DNA of 64,000 bases from Tubiluchus corallicola (Eukaryota > Priapulida > Priapulimorpha > Priapulimorphida > Tubiluchidae), in the NCBI GenBank assembly GCA_030141605.1, contig JAQGDQ010002372.1, positions 60,001 through 124,000 on the forward strand, read 5' to 3'. The position numbers and the translations under genes were made by a program. The notes under the pieces were generated by a model. The model had not been told where the DNA came from and searched no databases. It saw nothing but the letters and a program-made list of their open reading frames with translations. Numbering within the stretch: the stretch's first letter is position 1; every line of letters starts with the position of its first letter. Below are positions 16,001-27,789 of this stretch, one piece after another.

Positions 16001-18916
16001 CAGCGAAGACGACATCATGCTTTTACTAAGTGCTACTATTTATCATCTTTATTGGGTGTACCCAATTAACAAAATAAGACAGCACCGTGGTGATGTTGCA
16101 ACCTTGTACGAAAATTTGAGAGAAGATTTGCAGAAATTTACAGTTAGATTAGTATCACTCCGGACACTTACGACGAGTTATTAGCTTTGCTGCAGGACTC
16201 GATTACAAAAAAGATGTAAACTTCAGGGACTGGGTTGACCCTTCGTTTAAAAGCTGTTAGTAACCTTTAGGTAACGAACTTTAACTTCTTGTAAGTTTTC
16301 TTGTGCGAGTCATGTTTCACAATTTCAATAAAAATCATAATGATTACTTCTGCTTTTTGTTTAAACTGACAACGATTGTATACTATTATTTATGTTATAC
16401 AATAATTGCATACTTTAATAAAACATAAAGTCGCTTGTTTGTTAAGGCGAAAAATCTTATATTTTATTAATCTTTATTAATCTTATTAAATCTTATAATC
16501 TTATGCTGAAATATATTAATTGTTGATCGTTAAACAAGAAATAACTAATTGAGTAGTTAATTATTAATCATAAATTCTGAGAGGGATCCTCACGAAAATG
16601 GAACATGCAATATTTCTACCATGCGGTAATTTTCCTCGTGAGAAGAATACATAGCTTCTAGTTGGCAGCAGAATTCCTCGCGAGGAATTGCGGGAGGAAA
16701 ATTGCCATTGCGAAATGCGCCATGTGTTCCATTTTCGTGAGGAATACCGCAAGGAATTTCTCCTCAACGGATTTTGTCGTCGCCCTCATTGTGAAATGGG
16801 CTTAAGTTTGTAAAAGTAGATAGTTGTCATGATAGTGATTAGTGACTGTCGACAAAGTGTCATCATTATTTTTTTTCGTACTTGTCCTTATCGTCGTAGT
16901 CGTTGTTGTCGTCACTGTCATCATCATCATCATTAATCATTAACATTTGCCATTATAACCCATCATTGTCATTATGATTACCACCGCTTTCATCATCATC
17001 ATTATCATCATCATCATCGTCGTCGTCGTCATCATCATTATCATCATCACCATCAAATCATCATCATCATCCATTATCATAGCCACCGTCATCATCGTAA
17101 TCATCATCATCAATGTTATTATCATCATCACCATTATCACTATTATCACCGTCGTCATTATCGCCATTATAAGCATAGTCATCACCATCATCACAGTAAT
17201 TGTCGTTGCCATAGTAAACTGCTTTGTATGTTAAATTATTCATAATTTTAACTTGAAGATTATCATTAATGACCTTTGGACTACCATAGCGGCCTTGTGG
17301 TTCTCGCATCAGCTTTGTAAGCCGAAAGTCCCTGGTTCAAATCCAGACAGTCTTTCAACTTTTCACATTTCCTTGTTACCAAACTTTAATTAACTGTGGA
17401 TTTATTCCGTCATGTTTGTATAGTGTTCTGTTGTTATGGATATCACTGCAATCAAAGAACAACTTCGCATTCAATAAATGACATAAATTACAGGTGCGTA
17501 GTTACAGCTTAATTATATAATAACATTTATTGTTGGAAAGGCTTTTGAAAAATAAAAGCAGGGCCTTTTGTCTGTTATAACACTTTTGTTAGATAAAATG
17601 CATTTTTATATTTTTTGTTGAAGTAGACTTTTCATTAGTAAGTTTATTTATTTTTCAGCATCTGCTTTAAAGTGCTATGAATGCTGGGATGTAGCTGATA
17701 ACAAAGACTGTGTCCAAGAGGAAAATTTAGTAGATTGTAGTACCAAAAAAATAGCTACAGATACATGCGAAACTACGATAAATTATCACAGTAAGTTATC
17801 ACAAAGTGCTTATACTAATGCTTATTGTTGTTATCTATCTCTTGCTATCTACTGTTATTATTACCTACTAAAATTATGTCTGCTTTAAAATATATGTAAA
17901 TGTACAAAATATGGCAGTTGATATGGATCTGATGTGTTCCTTGGAGATATTGTCGTTCCACAAAGCAACCGTTTTTTTTTGTTATTTTTGTGATCGTTTG
18001 TTCTTAATGCAGTCTCTTCAGTTGAGAAGCTGTGACTTTGTGAGTTTTGCAAAGTTAGTATATATGTGTCTGCTTGCAGTTGCGAGTACTACTCTGTGCT
18101 GCACTTGAAGGAAAAACAGATTGATCTCAACATGACAAATGTTAAGGCACGTCAACTGGTTTAGAAAATGCACGAAAAAAACAACGAATTGATTTAAATA
18201 AACAAATATCCTTAATACGAAATTCGAAGTTTGTTTCGTTCACGAAGTAAAGATCTAGCACTCTTTAATTTTTTGTCAATTTATATTTTAAGCGTTGTAA
18301 AAGTTGAATAGCTACCTTCCACATCTGCTTCCACGTTGTCAGTGACCATCTTAATGACGAGTTTTTTTGTCGCAGATTTACATCTTCTTATCCTTCAATT
18401 TGCACTCAATTCGAAAAAAAATGTAAAATGAGTACAGTTTATACTGCAACACGTGGTGTACCACATGGATCGATACTCAGACCGCTGTTATTTATTTGAT
18501 CTATTACTGATGACTTATCAACATTGTACTAACAGAGAGCGAACAAATTGGATGAAAGCAAGCAAATTGTCAGTTAACTACGCCAAGCACATTATTAAAG
18601 ATTAGCAGTGCAAATTGCTTTTTCTTTTCCAGAAACTACCGGTTACAGCATAACAAAGAAGTGCGCCTTACGTCCCTGTTCTTTATCTGTGAATGAATTA
18701 ATGGGATGGCAGTGCGGAGATACAAACAGAGATGCTTGGACTTGTACTAGGTGCTGTGAGGAAGATGGGTGCAATTACATAGACCCCAAATCGAAACGTT
18801 TTCTGACTGGCAGTAGCAGAGCTAGTACACGGACCAGTGGCACGGAGATCATTATAATAACTGCCTTTGCATCAAGCTTAATAGTTAAACTCTACTTCAA
18901 TGGAAACAGGCGGTGA
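10065..18916 (+). CDS. Ly6/uPAR-type three-finger protein, complete three-exon gene
   Basis: Join 10065-10128, 17659-17790 and 18633-18916: 480 nt, 159 residues plus TGA. Exon 1 encodes MMLKLKAW then a hydrophobic run ending YSVAK, a typical signal peptide; cleavage is likely just before LKCYEC. Exons 2 and 3 follow TTTTTCAG and TTTTCCAG acceptors; exon 2 ends at GTAAGT. All junctions are phase 1. The mature part has 12 cysteines, with KKCALRPC and CTRCCEEDGCN conserved in the upstream paralogue. A Ser/Thr-rich linker and a hydrophobic segment (IIIITAFASSLIV) near the C-terminus suggest a GPI signal or a membrane anchor, though the last residues (KLYFNGNRR) are polar. Exon 1 is the weakest part: its donor (G|GTTTTG) is poor and the intron is 7.5 kb, but the phase and the signal peptide fit exactly. 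The molecular partner is unknown. Confidence 0.75.
10129..13573. other. Intron 1 of second Ly6-like gene, left part
   Basis: No host exon seen. Motifs like TTGCGCAACTAAAAGTT recur in both orientations at about 11020, 11126, 11205, 11890, 13160 and 13190, suggesting decayed DNA-element ends. Short open frames here lack family features. Confidence 0.4.
11015..11932. mobile_element. Candidate decayed DNA element with GGCCC-type inverted ends
   Basis: The left end AGGCCCGCGCAATTTT and the inverted right end GGGCCCTCGCAGCGCAATT agree, apart from a gap. Both are followed by a TTGNACAA block. This resembles PIF/Harbinger-type termini, but no target duplication or transposase was seen, and the right boundary could instead lie elsewhere. 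Confidence 0.35.
13574..14474. repeat. 901-bp direct duplication, copy 1
   Basis: Identical to 14494-15394 except for one substitution I found (C at 13671 versus G at 14591). The offset is 920 bp. The last about 34 bases (from 14441) are a copy of the left end of the Harbinger element that starts at 15364. No coding region inside. It lies in intron 1 of the second Ly6-like gene. Confidence 0.97.
14494..15394. repeat. 901-bp direct duplication, copy 2
   Basis: Second copy of 13574-14474, separated from it by 19 bp (14475-14493). It runs into the intact left terminus of the Harbinger element at 15364. A block starting TGCTGTCAGAAAATCAG is also present inverted at about 15919-15942, so the unit itself contains Harbinger-family subterminal sequence. 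Confidence 0.97.
15364..16801. mobile_element. Decayed PIF/Harbinger DNA transposon
   Basis: The left end GGAGCATTTCACCGTGACGC and the inverted right end GCCCATTTCACAATGAGGGC are similar. TTA lies directly outside both ends, matching the 3-bp TWA target of the superfamily (one base of offset on the left). A long subterminal inverted repeat, 15407-15506 against 16577-16676, pairs over about 100 bp. A transposase N-terminal remnant lies inside on the + strand. About 1.44 kb is too short for a full element. Confidence 0.7.
15985..16260 (+). pseudogene. Harbinger transposase (HARBI1-like) N-terminal remnant
   Basis: The frame from about 15993 reads DSEDDIMLLL, then YWVYPINKIRQHRGDVATLY and NLREDLQKF. 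This is the conserved 'YWVHPIN..R...G....LY..LR.D..KF' opening of Harbinger transposases. A frameshift near 16140 is followed by SITPDTYDELLALL, and another frame gives KKDVNFRDWVDPSFKS. At least two frame changes and the loss of the whole catalytic domain make it non-functional. Confidence 0.7.
16865..17216. repeat. (ATC)n/(ATT)n simple-sequence block
   Basis: About 350 bp of impure CAT/CAC/TAT triplets. The Ile-, Met- and Asp-rich open frames on either strand are artefacts. Confidence 0.92.
17279..17352 (+). tRNA. tRNA-Thr(TGT)-like sequence, probably pseudogene or SINE head
   Basis: A cloverleaf can be drawn. The acceptor GACTACC/GACAGTC pairs 5 of 7. The anticodon stem TCAGC/GCCGA has one mismatch around the loop TTTGTAA (anticodon TGT). 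The T arm CTGG-TTCAAAT-CCAG is perfect, which makes a perfect B box GGTTCAAATCC. The D arm is weak (GCG/CGC). Acceptor mismatches and the intronic position argue for a tRNA-derived repeat rather than a working gene. Confidence 0.45.
17791..18632. other. Intron 2 of second Ly6-like gene
   Basis: Holds a reverse transcriptase fragment near 18430-18600. Otherwise unremarkable AT-rich sequence. Confidence 0.6.
18430..18602 (+). pseudogene. Non-LTR reverse transcriptase fragment (motif around 'GVPxGSIL')
   Basis: Reads YTATRGVPHGSILRPLLFI, matching the 'GVPQGSILGPLLF' block of CR1/Jockey-type reverse transcriptases. A shifted frame then gives RTNWMKASKLSVNYAK, matching the 'W....NKLSLN..K' block. 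The catalytic segment between them is eroded. It is inserted in intron 2 of the second Ly6-like gene. Confidence 0.65.
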
Positions 18917-20580
18917 GACAGCAAAAGTAATTCCGGTTCAATAATTTTTCTATTATAATGAGTACTATGTAGGCATTATAATTCAAAGTGGTAAGCTTTA
19001 GTTAACAGTATTATATAATCATTTATAGGCCAAAATACATTTAGAACATCGTCCTCAGTTCCACTGATTTCTACTTAATTTGCCTTATAAAATGACATCA
19101 AAGCGTACAAATTGCATTTCATGGTAACAATAGAAAAGTTAGCAATAATTCAGTATAATGGGCATCATCTTTTACTTGACTGCTGCTTTAAATCGCATCA
19201 GCTACTTTTCTATTTCATTGTTTCCGTCATCACAAATATTCCTTGTTGGTGCAAGAGTCTTCTACAACAGCGTCAACTGAAACATTAAAAAGCGAAGTTT
19301 TGATTTTAGTGTTGTGTTGTCATTATTATTATTATACATCAATATGCCTAGTTGTTGCGAACAATACAACTTAATGGGCTTCCAAACTACTTGAAAATGG
19401 AATGGTTTTCTAGGCGTTTAGTAAGGTTAAAGGTATTGTAAGTTATCTCTAGCAGTCAAGACCGATTGCATTTCGTGAAAAACACTGTATCAGGAATTCG
19501 TAATTGCATCCATTAACGCCATTAACGTAAAGCAGTATGTCGTAAATTTCGTGCAATCACGCAATTTTGGCCAGTTGCATTTACAAAAATAGAGAATAAA
19601 TCTATTCTCTCTCTCTTTCTCTCTCTCTTCTCTCTATTTTTCTGTGCTCAGCCTTTTTCGACTATTTTAGCTATGATCTTATTCTACGACAAAGACCAGA
19701 AATGATTTCCGGGTCGATTTCTGTGAACTAGTGCTATATAAGTGTGTGATTATTGTTGAACTGTCTTTTTCTTCAGTTCACGTTTGTAATGCATGTACAT
19801 AACAATATTTTCATTGAATAGCTTAACTTTCGATTTCTGTTGTCAGTTAGTGTTAAGGGAGAATAACCAAAATTATTTTATTTACGACTCTAATCTGTAT
19901 GGTGTTTTATATAATGTATTATAGTGCATGGTATTCTGCAATTATGTGCACATTTAGCTTTTAACTTACATTAGGTACTCGTCTATTCCATATTAAACTA
20001 TGTTGCATGTGGTGCCGATTTTTTCTTAAAAATAACATTATAGTATGCATTGTGCTTATATGTGTATAGTCTATGTCACACTGTTATTTCGGCTTTATAA
20101 TCGCTAATTTTTAACCTCCCATATAGGTCCACAAAAGAAAACTATGATTCCTACTCTTTTAAATTCGTAAAATTGTCACTTTAGGTTCATTTCTGATCTT
20201 AATGAAGCAGATACCATTATATGCGATATACGACTTAGCCAATAGGTCTGCTACTCGGCTTTTAAAAATATAGTCTCTGTCGAAGGTGACAATGTTATTT
20301 CCACATTATAATAATAAATGTATTAAAATTTGTCTATAAAAATTTATGTACTTTATACGTATGATTTTATGTAAATGATTTTTTTCTGTTTAATTTTCTA
20401 ATCTTAATTGATTGTGATTTTTCAACTATAGTTAATGTAGTACATCAAAATAAAAAAATACCAATCTTACCATTTTTACTCACTCTAGACTATCAAAACT
20501 AAAATTATGAACACATTTCAGCTTAAAAAAGATTCTTAACAAAACTGAATCAATTGAGATCCAAGTCTCCGAGCATGACC
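18917..20580. other. 3' flank of second Ly6-like gene, nothing recognised
   Basis: AT-rich. A short (CT)n patch lies at about 19605-19637. The 3' UTR must lie here, but no decisive polyadenylation site was found. Confidence 0.4.
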
Positions 20581-20589
20581 GCGCTTTAC

Positions 20590-20730
20590 TATGCCTGGTC
20601 TAGTGTAGTTCGCTCATGTGTGACTGACCAGAGTGCACAGTGCTCGTGACTGTCAATTGACTATATCCGGTCCAGTGCTATTTACTCATGTGTGACTGAA
20701 CAGTTTGCCTATTTGGGTTCTATCCCGGGC
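20590..20730. repeat. Diverged direct repeat with a B-box-like motif
   Basis: Two copies about 74 bp apart share the block CTCATGTGTGACTGAMCAG, preceded by a GGTCYAGTG block. GGTTCTATCC near 20716 resembles a pol III B box. It could be an old SINE. Weak evidence. Confidence 0.35.
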
Positions 20731-20759
20731 CCTTAAACAATCCCAGCTTATTCTATCAT

Positions 20760-21649
20760 ACCATTATGTGAGCCCCGGGTCACGTGTGTATATTGGAAGT
20801 TTGTGATTCTAAAGTTTTAGAGTTATTCACTGTTATGACTCCATTACTAACGTGACGATGACAGCAAACGGGCTTCTTTGTTGCTCACGGTTTAAAAATA
20901 TTAATTTTTGGAATTTTGCTAATCAAATTCTATAGCCAGGTCTGTACAAACTAATTATCACGCGAACGATTATGTTTTACTCAGTCATAAATCAGTGATT
21001 TTATAAATTCCGTTTACATGTATGCTGATTCTGGTCACGTTTTGACAAAGTGTTCTTCGGAATTGTATTAATTAATAACTTCACCAGTTTAATTTATAAC
21101 AAACGTGATGTAAATGGTGTAAACGTTCAATCGCTCCAAATGCAGTATAGTTACAGTACGTGGTGTAACGAAATCCTTTGCTACAGAGGTTACAAACAGA
21201 AGTGCAGTACAGAACATTACAAGGGTAATATATAGGTTTTTTCACTCAAATATTGACACGCCTAGTATCAAATATGACATTCATCATCAAATACGACTAG
21301 GTCGTCCAAATGTAACAAAAACCATGGACATAGGCTGATGCATAAAGGGTTGCTGTTCTTGTCGTTGTTATGCTGTTATTGTGATTATTATTGCTGTAAA
21401 ATTATTATGAACTGCCTGAAATGTTATAAGCATAATGGTTTGTCGTCAGTTGACGTGTGAACATCGTCGTGCAAATCGTCCTGCTAATGAATTAATTTAC
21501 GCAGAACTGGTTTTACTTGATGCTGCAAGCCTCGTAGTTTAAACTATGATATAACATAGGTTACTGGTAATGTATTTTTTACCTGTAAAATTACAATCTG
21601 AACAACAACAAAACTACTAAAAATGAGTGAAGAATAGCCAAAGAGAAGT
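20760..21649. other. Intergenic, nothing recognised
   Basis: No supported exon or element. The Cys-containing frame near 21050-21235 was examined as a possible further Ly6 exon and rejected. Confidence 0.4.
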
Positions 21650-24600
21650 AACATGGAGCAAATAAAAATGAAAGTAGAAGTTTATGGGAAAATTTTCCAT
21701 CAACGCTGAACATGACGATGCCGGGAAAATTGTTGTGCGAGGTGAGAAAGTGAACAAAATCACCGATGGATTGAGGAATGCGATGAAGATCGTGGAACCA
21801 AACTCTACGTGTGATCAGACAAATAACGAACAAGGTACTGTTCTAACCTATAAAATCACCGTATCGAAAAAATTGACCTGGGAAAAATCTTCAATAACAG
21901 TATTGTTATCACAGAAGACTGCTACATAAAATAGTGTAATGAGAAACTAGCAACGTTACTAAACATGGCAATGGAAGCCACTGTTTTAAGTGACACTGAA
22001 CTAGTAAATATAAACAACGAAGCCCTACACCAAGACAAGAAATTGTATATGAAAGCAGCGACAATGAAATAAATACAAAAGAGAATGACGTAACATATAT
22101 AAACAAAGATGACATCCTACGAGAAAATGCCTTTAATGAGAACAGGGATAGTACACCAAACCTAACAATAAAGCTAACAATGAATCCATAAACGAAATAT
22201 CCATATAAGCAGTAGAACAAGATAATGAAAATTATGTAGAAGTCCTGCCCTCAGTGCAAAACAAAAATGAGTCTTGTGAAAGAAACGAACCTGACTGAGT
22301 TCACATAGATTCAGTTTTTAAATCTCCTCCCCCTAAGCAAGCAAAACAAATCGATCATGATCGAAGTTCAAGCGAAAAGGTGCATCCAACCCGAAACATC
22401 TACAGTGACAACAAACACTTACGCCAGTGTTGTCAGTAATAACGGGAAACGTGATAAGGTGAACACCTCAAACACGACACCTGCTTTATTAGCCGTTGAA
22501 CGTCGTTGAGTACACAGACATCCTAAGCAAACATGATATGACACCACTGAATGACAAAGAACCAACAAGAATTACAAAAACAACATCTACTCTTATAGAT
22601 CCTATATTAGTACAAGACAATTTTCAAATCTATACCAAACCACTTCTCAGACCATAACTATATTATCTGTATTACGAAAATGAGCACACATTTACAAAAA
22701 AATAATGAATTCACCTACAAATATAGCGAAAATATGAATAACATCAACCAAGATATGTTTCTGTCAGACTAGAATAAAATGCTCTGGCAAGAAACATATC
22801 AAACAATTGATATAGACTTACAAATTGAAATTTTATTAAACAATATTAAATACTGCCTAGTTATTTATGCTCCAATACAGAAAATCAAATTGTCAAATAA
22901 AAGAACACTTCCACAACGTAATAAATCTGCCAGAATTAACTAAATTACAACAAGAAAAAAATGTTCTATTGAAAACATTTATGTCGACAAAACAGCTCAT
23001 CGGCCATAATGCTTACAAAAAGCAAGGAACCGTTTCAATACAAGAAACTCTAATTTAAAAAATAATTATTATAAAAGCAAGTGCTTAAATGCAAAAGCAT
23101 CAAAAGAAAAATGGCAGGTCATAAACAAGGTTTTAAATAAAACAAACACACAAACCTCCATAAATAAAATTATCATGAATAACAAAGTGTACAAGAATCA
23201 AGAAATAGCAAACATACTTAACAACACCTTCTTAAAATGGGTGAGTACAAAGGAGACCCATCATACAAAAAAGGGAATATGACGAAATATTTCTTACCAA
23301 AAAAGTAAACTGTGCCTTTAGATTCATGCCAACTGATCCAACAGAAATAATATCCATTATTAACAACATGAAACATTCCAAAAGTGCAGGTCCATGTGAT
23401 ATTCCTATTAAAGCTATAAAATGATCTGGTGCCATCCTAGCTCCACATATCTCTTATATATTCAACCAAATGGTAATGAGAGGAAGCTTTCCAAATATAT
23501 GCAAGATAGCTAATGTAACTCCAAAAGATTAAAATGGAAATCTTGAAACACCAGAAAATTACCGCCCAATACCTATTGTACATGCAGTTTCTAAAATTTT
23601 TGAAAAACTAATTCACAAACAAATATACAAATAATTGGTAGATAATAATATTCTAAAAAACATTGATTTGGTTATGAAAAGAAATATAGCACAGTGGACG
23701 CAATGTGAAAGTTGTAACTGTATATTTTAGGTGCTGCCATCTATTGATTAGTCACTTTAACATTTTACTAGTTAAACTCACCCCTAGTATAATTGCTCGG
23801 TCCAGTGAATATGCAAACTCACTGGATCTCCCCTATTTTTACTGTAATGAGATATGTGAAGCCAAGTTTTTGCATAGTTCTCTACCTATATATACTGGCT
23901 GGATTTCACTTCTAGCCACTGTCTAACTGTCACGTTCTCAGTGCAGTGCAGTCGTGCTACACACTGTTTAACTCACACTCTCACTGCAGTGCAGCAGTCG
24001 TGATCTTCATTTTACTTGTGTATTTAGTATAATAAACGGTTTCAGTTTTTGTGCAGATATGTAATATAGTGTTCATTCGTTTTCTACAAGTGTTCAACTT
24101 CATACATGACTTTCACACGCAAAAATTTATATAACTCAAATATGGCGCTACTTTTTAAACGATAAATACACAGCTTCTGCCTTTCTTGATTTGAGCAAGG
24201 TTTCTGACAGCCTCTCACACACCATTTTATTAAAAAAATTGAACGCCATTGCATTTGACAACTATTCTGTCAAACTTATTCAAGATTATCTACCTACCAG
24301 TAAACAAGGGGCTAAATTAAATGACATATACTCAAATTGGGGCAATAATATTAATGGAGTACTTCAAGGCACAATTCTAGGCCCACAGCTATCTATCATA
24401 TATACGTAAACGGTATTTCAAACATAATAAGTAACTGCCATATCGTACAATATGCCGATGATGCTAACATCACAACCAGTAGCATTAATTCCTTTAGTGC
24501 AGTAGACCAATTCAAATCAAAAGTAGAATAAATGAAATATATTCTGTATATTCTCGATTATTAGCAACTTAAGATGAACCCAGAAAAAACCATTTTCATG

Positions 24601-25530
24601 CTTCTAAACATCAAGAGATACAACAAATATACTTTTCGATACATGTCAAATAACTTTAAAAATATTTTTAAAAATGTATAAAACCATGATCTGGTCCTAC
24701 TTAACGTATGGCTGCCACCTACTCTCAAATATATCTAAAACTTCTTTAAAGAGGCTAGAAGTGGCCCAAAGTTACGCTTTAAAACACCTCGTTGGTTTCA
24801 CAACAAGAGCAAAATATTTAGCTACACTGAACAGGGAAAAACTAAAAATACCCACTGTAGAATCCAATTTCCAATTCCATTCACTTTATAATTTTTCTTT
24901 AAACGATTTGGTGCCAGCTTTCAGTGCCAATTAGCTTCCATTTAATATCGAAAAAAATGCTAAACCAATGAACACACAGCACAAGATAAATAAATTCAAA
25001 TAATAAATATGTACAAAATTTAGTCTGTAAAACGACAATAAATACATGGAATGCTTGCCTACTTAATGTAAAAATGTGCAGTGACTCTAAAAAAAATCAA
25101 AAATTAACTGAAAAATACTATAGTAGCCTTCAAAACATGACTAATACAAAAACATCAGACAACACGTATTGTCAATTTTAACCCAATAGTCTGTAGTAGT
25201 GGCATATCAAAACCTGTCATGCATTAGCATCAAGTCAACAAATTAAAACCCACCAACACTCAAGTCACTAACACAAAACATCTATAAAGCACCTAATTTG
25301 AATTTCAATTTGTAAATATTGTAAAGTTTTAAAGTCTTAAATGTATCTTAAGCTTTAGCGTAATTTATTATAATATCATTTGTGTTTTTAATTGTAAATT
25401 CATTTTTTAACACTATTGTTCACAGCAGTGGAAACACTGATTACACTTAATTTTTGGAATGTAGTTTACAGTTCATCGATGTGTAATTTTAACAGCAATA
25501 AGGAATTTTATTATTATTATTCATTGTATA
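21650..25530 (+). mobile_element. Decayed non-LTR retrotransposon, split by a solo LTR
   Basis: The + strand carries, in order: an ORF1-like stretch (about 21684-21929); an endonuclease-RT linker with KYCLVIYAPIQKIKLS (about 22850); RT start SAGPCDIPIKAIK (about 23385); a block with PENYRPIPIVHAVSKIFEKL (about 23555); then, after the LTR, SAFLDLSKVSDSLSHT (about 24177), VLQGTILGP (about 24360), QYADDAN (about 24450) and a C-terminal part (24674-24934). There are many stops and frameshifts. The 3' end is a TTATTATT-type tail near 25515. The clade is probably CR1/RTE-like; it is not active. Confidence 0.8.
23704..24117. mobile_element. Solo LTR, 414 bp, with perfect CGCAA target duplication
   Basis: Starts TGTGAAAGT and ends ACTTTCACA (9-bp inverted termini of TG...CA type). 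CGCAA lies directly outside both ends (23699-23703 and 24118-24122). A TATA-like CTATATATAC is at 23886 and AATAAA at 24031. Removing the LTR and one CGCAA rejoins the interrupted reverse transcriptase frame (VDA|KNLYNSNMALL). Gypsy or BEL type cannot be decided without an internal region. Confidence 0.88.
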
Positions 25531-26389
25531 AGATCTTTAAGTTTTGCAGACATATTTGGTAGTTAGTTAGTTTTGTTAACTATTTTGTTAACCGTTACCA
25601 TGTGACTGTTACATTTGCTTTAGTTTATTACTTTGACAAGATGTAAGGTACAGAAAATTAACGAGATAAATATATAGTGACTTTTCTGATTTTTTAGAAG
25701 TTAATTCATACGTTTTAAATATATCAAATTTTTTTGACTTTTATTACATTGTGCAGTGGTCGCTTCTGTTCTCTTATTAATACCTGTTTACATATATATA
25801 CTGAGCACACTACAAGCCATTTTTCTCACGCAGCAAAAAATCTTTCAAATAAGAACAAGGATATCATACAAATCATAATTATTAATGTTTACAAGTTTCG
25901 ACCGCATTCTAACACTACAGTGACAGCTACCAGCCTAAACATTTAAAAAATGTGCGCTTTTCGAAGAAGCTACCAAGTCAAAAAGTTTTTAAAATAATTT
26001 CTTTGTTTTCAAATTTTTTGTCCCACTGTTATGACCTATATCACATTTGATATACCAAAAACATCAGATTTAAATCTGTGACTAAGACGAATTTGAAGTG
26101 ACTAGTAGGAGGCTATAATTTATAAAGATAGCTCCTAGCAAGGGAGTACCCAGAACAAATGGCAATAGAATTTTTCTCTTCAGATTCTGTTTGAATATTG
26201 TTTCAGGTACCCACAACAAAAAATCGGCAAAAATCGGCTTTGATACTCTTCAGATGCATGCGTAAATCCAAAATGGCGCCTGTTGAGGCCAAAAATCAAA
26301 GTATATCTCTCAAACCATTGCATCTAGATGAAAAATATGCTTTATCGACTGGTACGAAGGTGCACAGGTAGACTTTGCTCACAATTTTT
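25531..26389. other. Intergenic, nothing recognised
   Basis: AT-rich DNA without supported exons or elements. Confidence 0.4.
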
Positions 26390-26860
26390 AAAATATATGA
26401 TCCTTATGAGTTGGCAACAACCATCTTGTCAGTCGTCAAGTATGCGGTGGCCATATTTGATAATTTTCGGTTGGCTCCACATCCAATAATAATAAACCAG
26501 ATGGATTTTAGCATTGTGCAAAGTTTTGTGTTTTTCAGGCAAAATGAGCAGTTCTGTCATTTGTGCAACATTTGTAGCCATCTTAACAGTCATGTTGAAA
26601 CGGGGTGTTATTACATGGGAAGATATGAATTCCTTGACCTTGAAAACCTATTATTTAGATGCCAAAGTCATTATCCTGTATTCTCTGATAGTTATAACAC
26701 ATAGCCCTTATAAGTTAGTAACAAACATATTGCCAGCCATCTCGAAACTTGCGGCAATATTATATGAATTTCGATTAACCCCATGATCAAAATTAATTTA
26801 TCACCTTAATGAGCTCTAGCACTAGGCAAGGTTTTCGTGCTTTTGGATCAAAATGAGTAT
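26390..26860. repeat. Two diverged tandem copies, about 305-bp period
   Basis: The block CCTTATGAGTTGGCAACAAC near 26401 aligns with CCTTATAAGTTAGTAACAAA near 26705 and continues for about 80 bp (a TTTCGRTTRRC block in both). The GTTTTTCAGGCAAAATGAG and TTTTGGATCAAAATGAG blocks also correspond. No coding family recognised. Confidence 0.55.
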
Positions 26861-27789
26861 TGATTCCCCATCCGGGTAGACTAACATTAAATTAACTACC
26901 TTTTTTGACGTCATAATTAGGCGCTATGCCGTGTTTAAATTTCGGCCTAATTTGAACGTGTTATTCTCCGGACCAAATGCTAAAGAAACACCAAAAATGT
27001 TTTCTTGCAATTTTTCATTATATTGATCCTACTATTATAGTCAGGGAGGCATATGAAGTGTTCTAGAGAAAATTAAACATGCATAAAAAGTTATAAAATT
27101 GTGCAATAAAACTGTTTGTTTGATATGGGTCTGATTACTGCAAAATGAAATGGACGGAACACGAGAAACTGCTAAATAAACAGCACGAATTTAATATTCG
27201 GGAGGCTGCGAGATTAGGATGTTCCTCAGTTATCAAAGAGGTCCCATACTGTCTATGTTGTGTGACTTTTCTAGCGTTTCTCCGGTTTAATTCTATTGTA
27301 ATGTTGATTTTTTTAAATTTGAGACTCTGAGTCTGGGAGCAGCTAGGCAGAGTATTATAATTACCTGTGCGATAAGTAAACTGAACGTAAGAAGTGCATT
27401 ATTTTTCGATTAGGATTTTTAACGCTACTCCGAGCCTCATGCTCAGTCATAGTCATACACGTCGCTAAAATTGTGGACAAGATTTAGAATTGCTGAATAA
27501 AACCAGTCAAAATGAGCAAAGTTTACGTTTTTAAGTTGTAGGTTTGTTGTTTATTCGAAAAGGGGCGACCAATTCGAAGGTATTTGGACCTCGGAGGAAG
27601 TTTTGTTGCTTTTACTTGTTAAATTAGGGTCGTTTAACTATCTCGCTAAATTTTGCTAGTTACGTATCTTTATTCTATGTTGCTAAACTGTATTTAATAT
27701 AGATAAAAAATGTCTAATCTAACTTAGATTAGGCATGACAAACAGAACATTTATTAATAAAAGCGCAAGCATATTCATCACATTATAAA
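26861..27789. other. Intergenic, nothing recognised
   Basis: No supported gene or element. Confidence 0.4.

Noticed and set aside
16940-17309. Met-, Ile- and Asp-rich open frames
   Set aside because: They translate the (ATC)n/(ATT)n block.
21050-21235. Cys-containing frame as a third Ly6 exon
   Set aside because: Lacks the LKCYEC start, the cysteine spacing and usable splice sites at the right phase.
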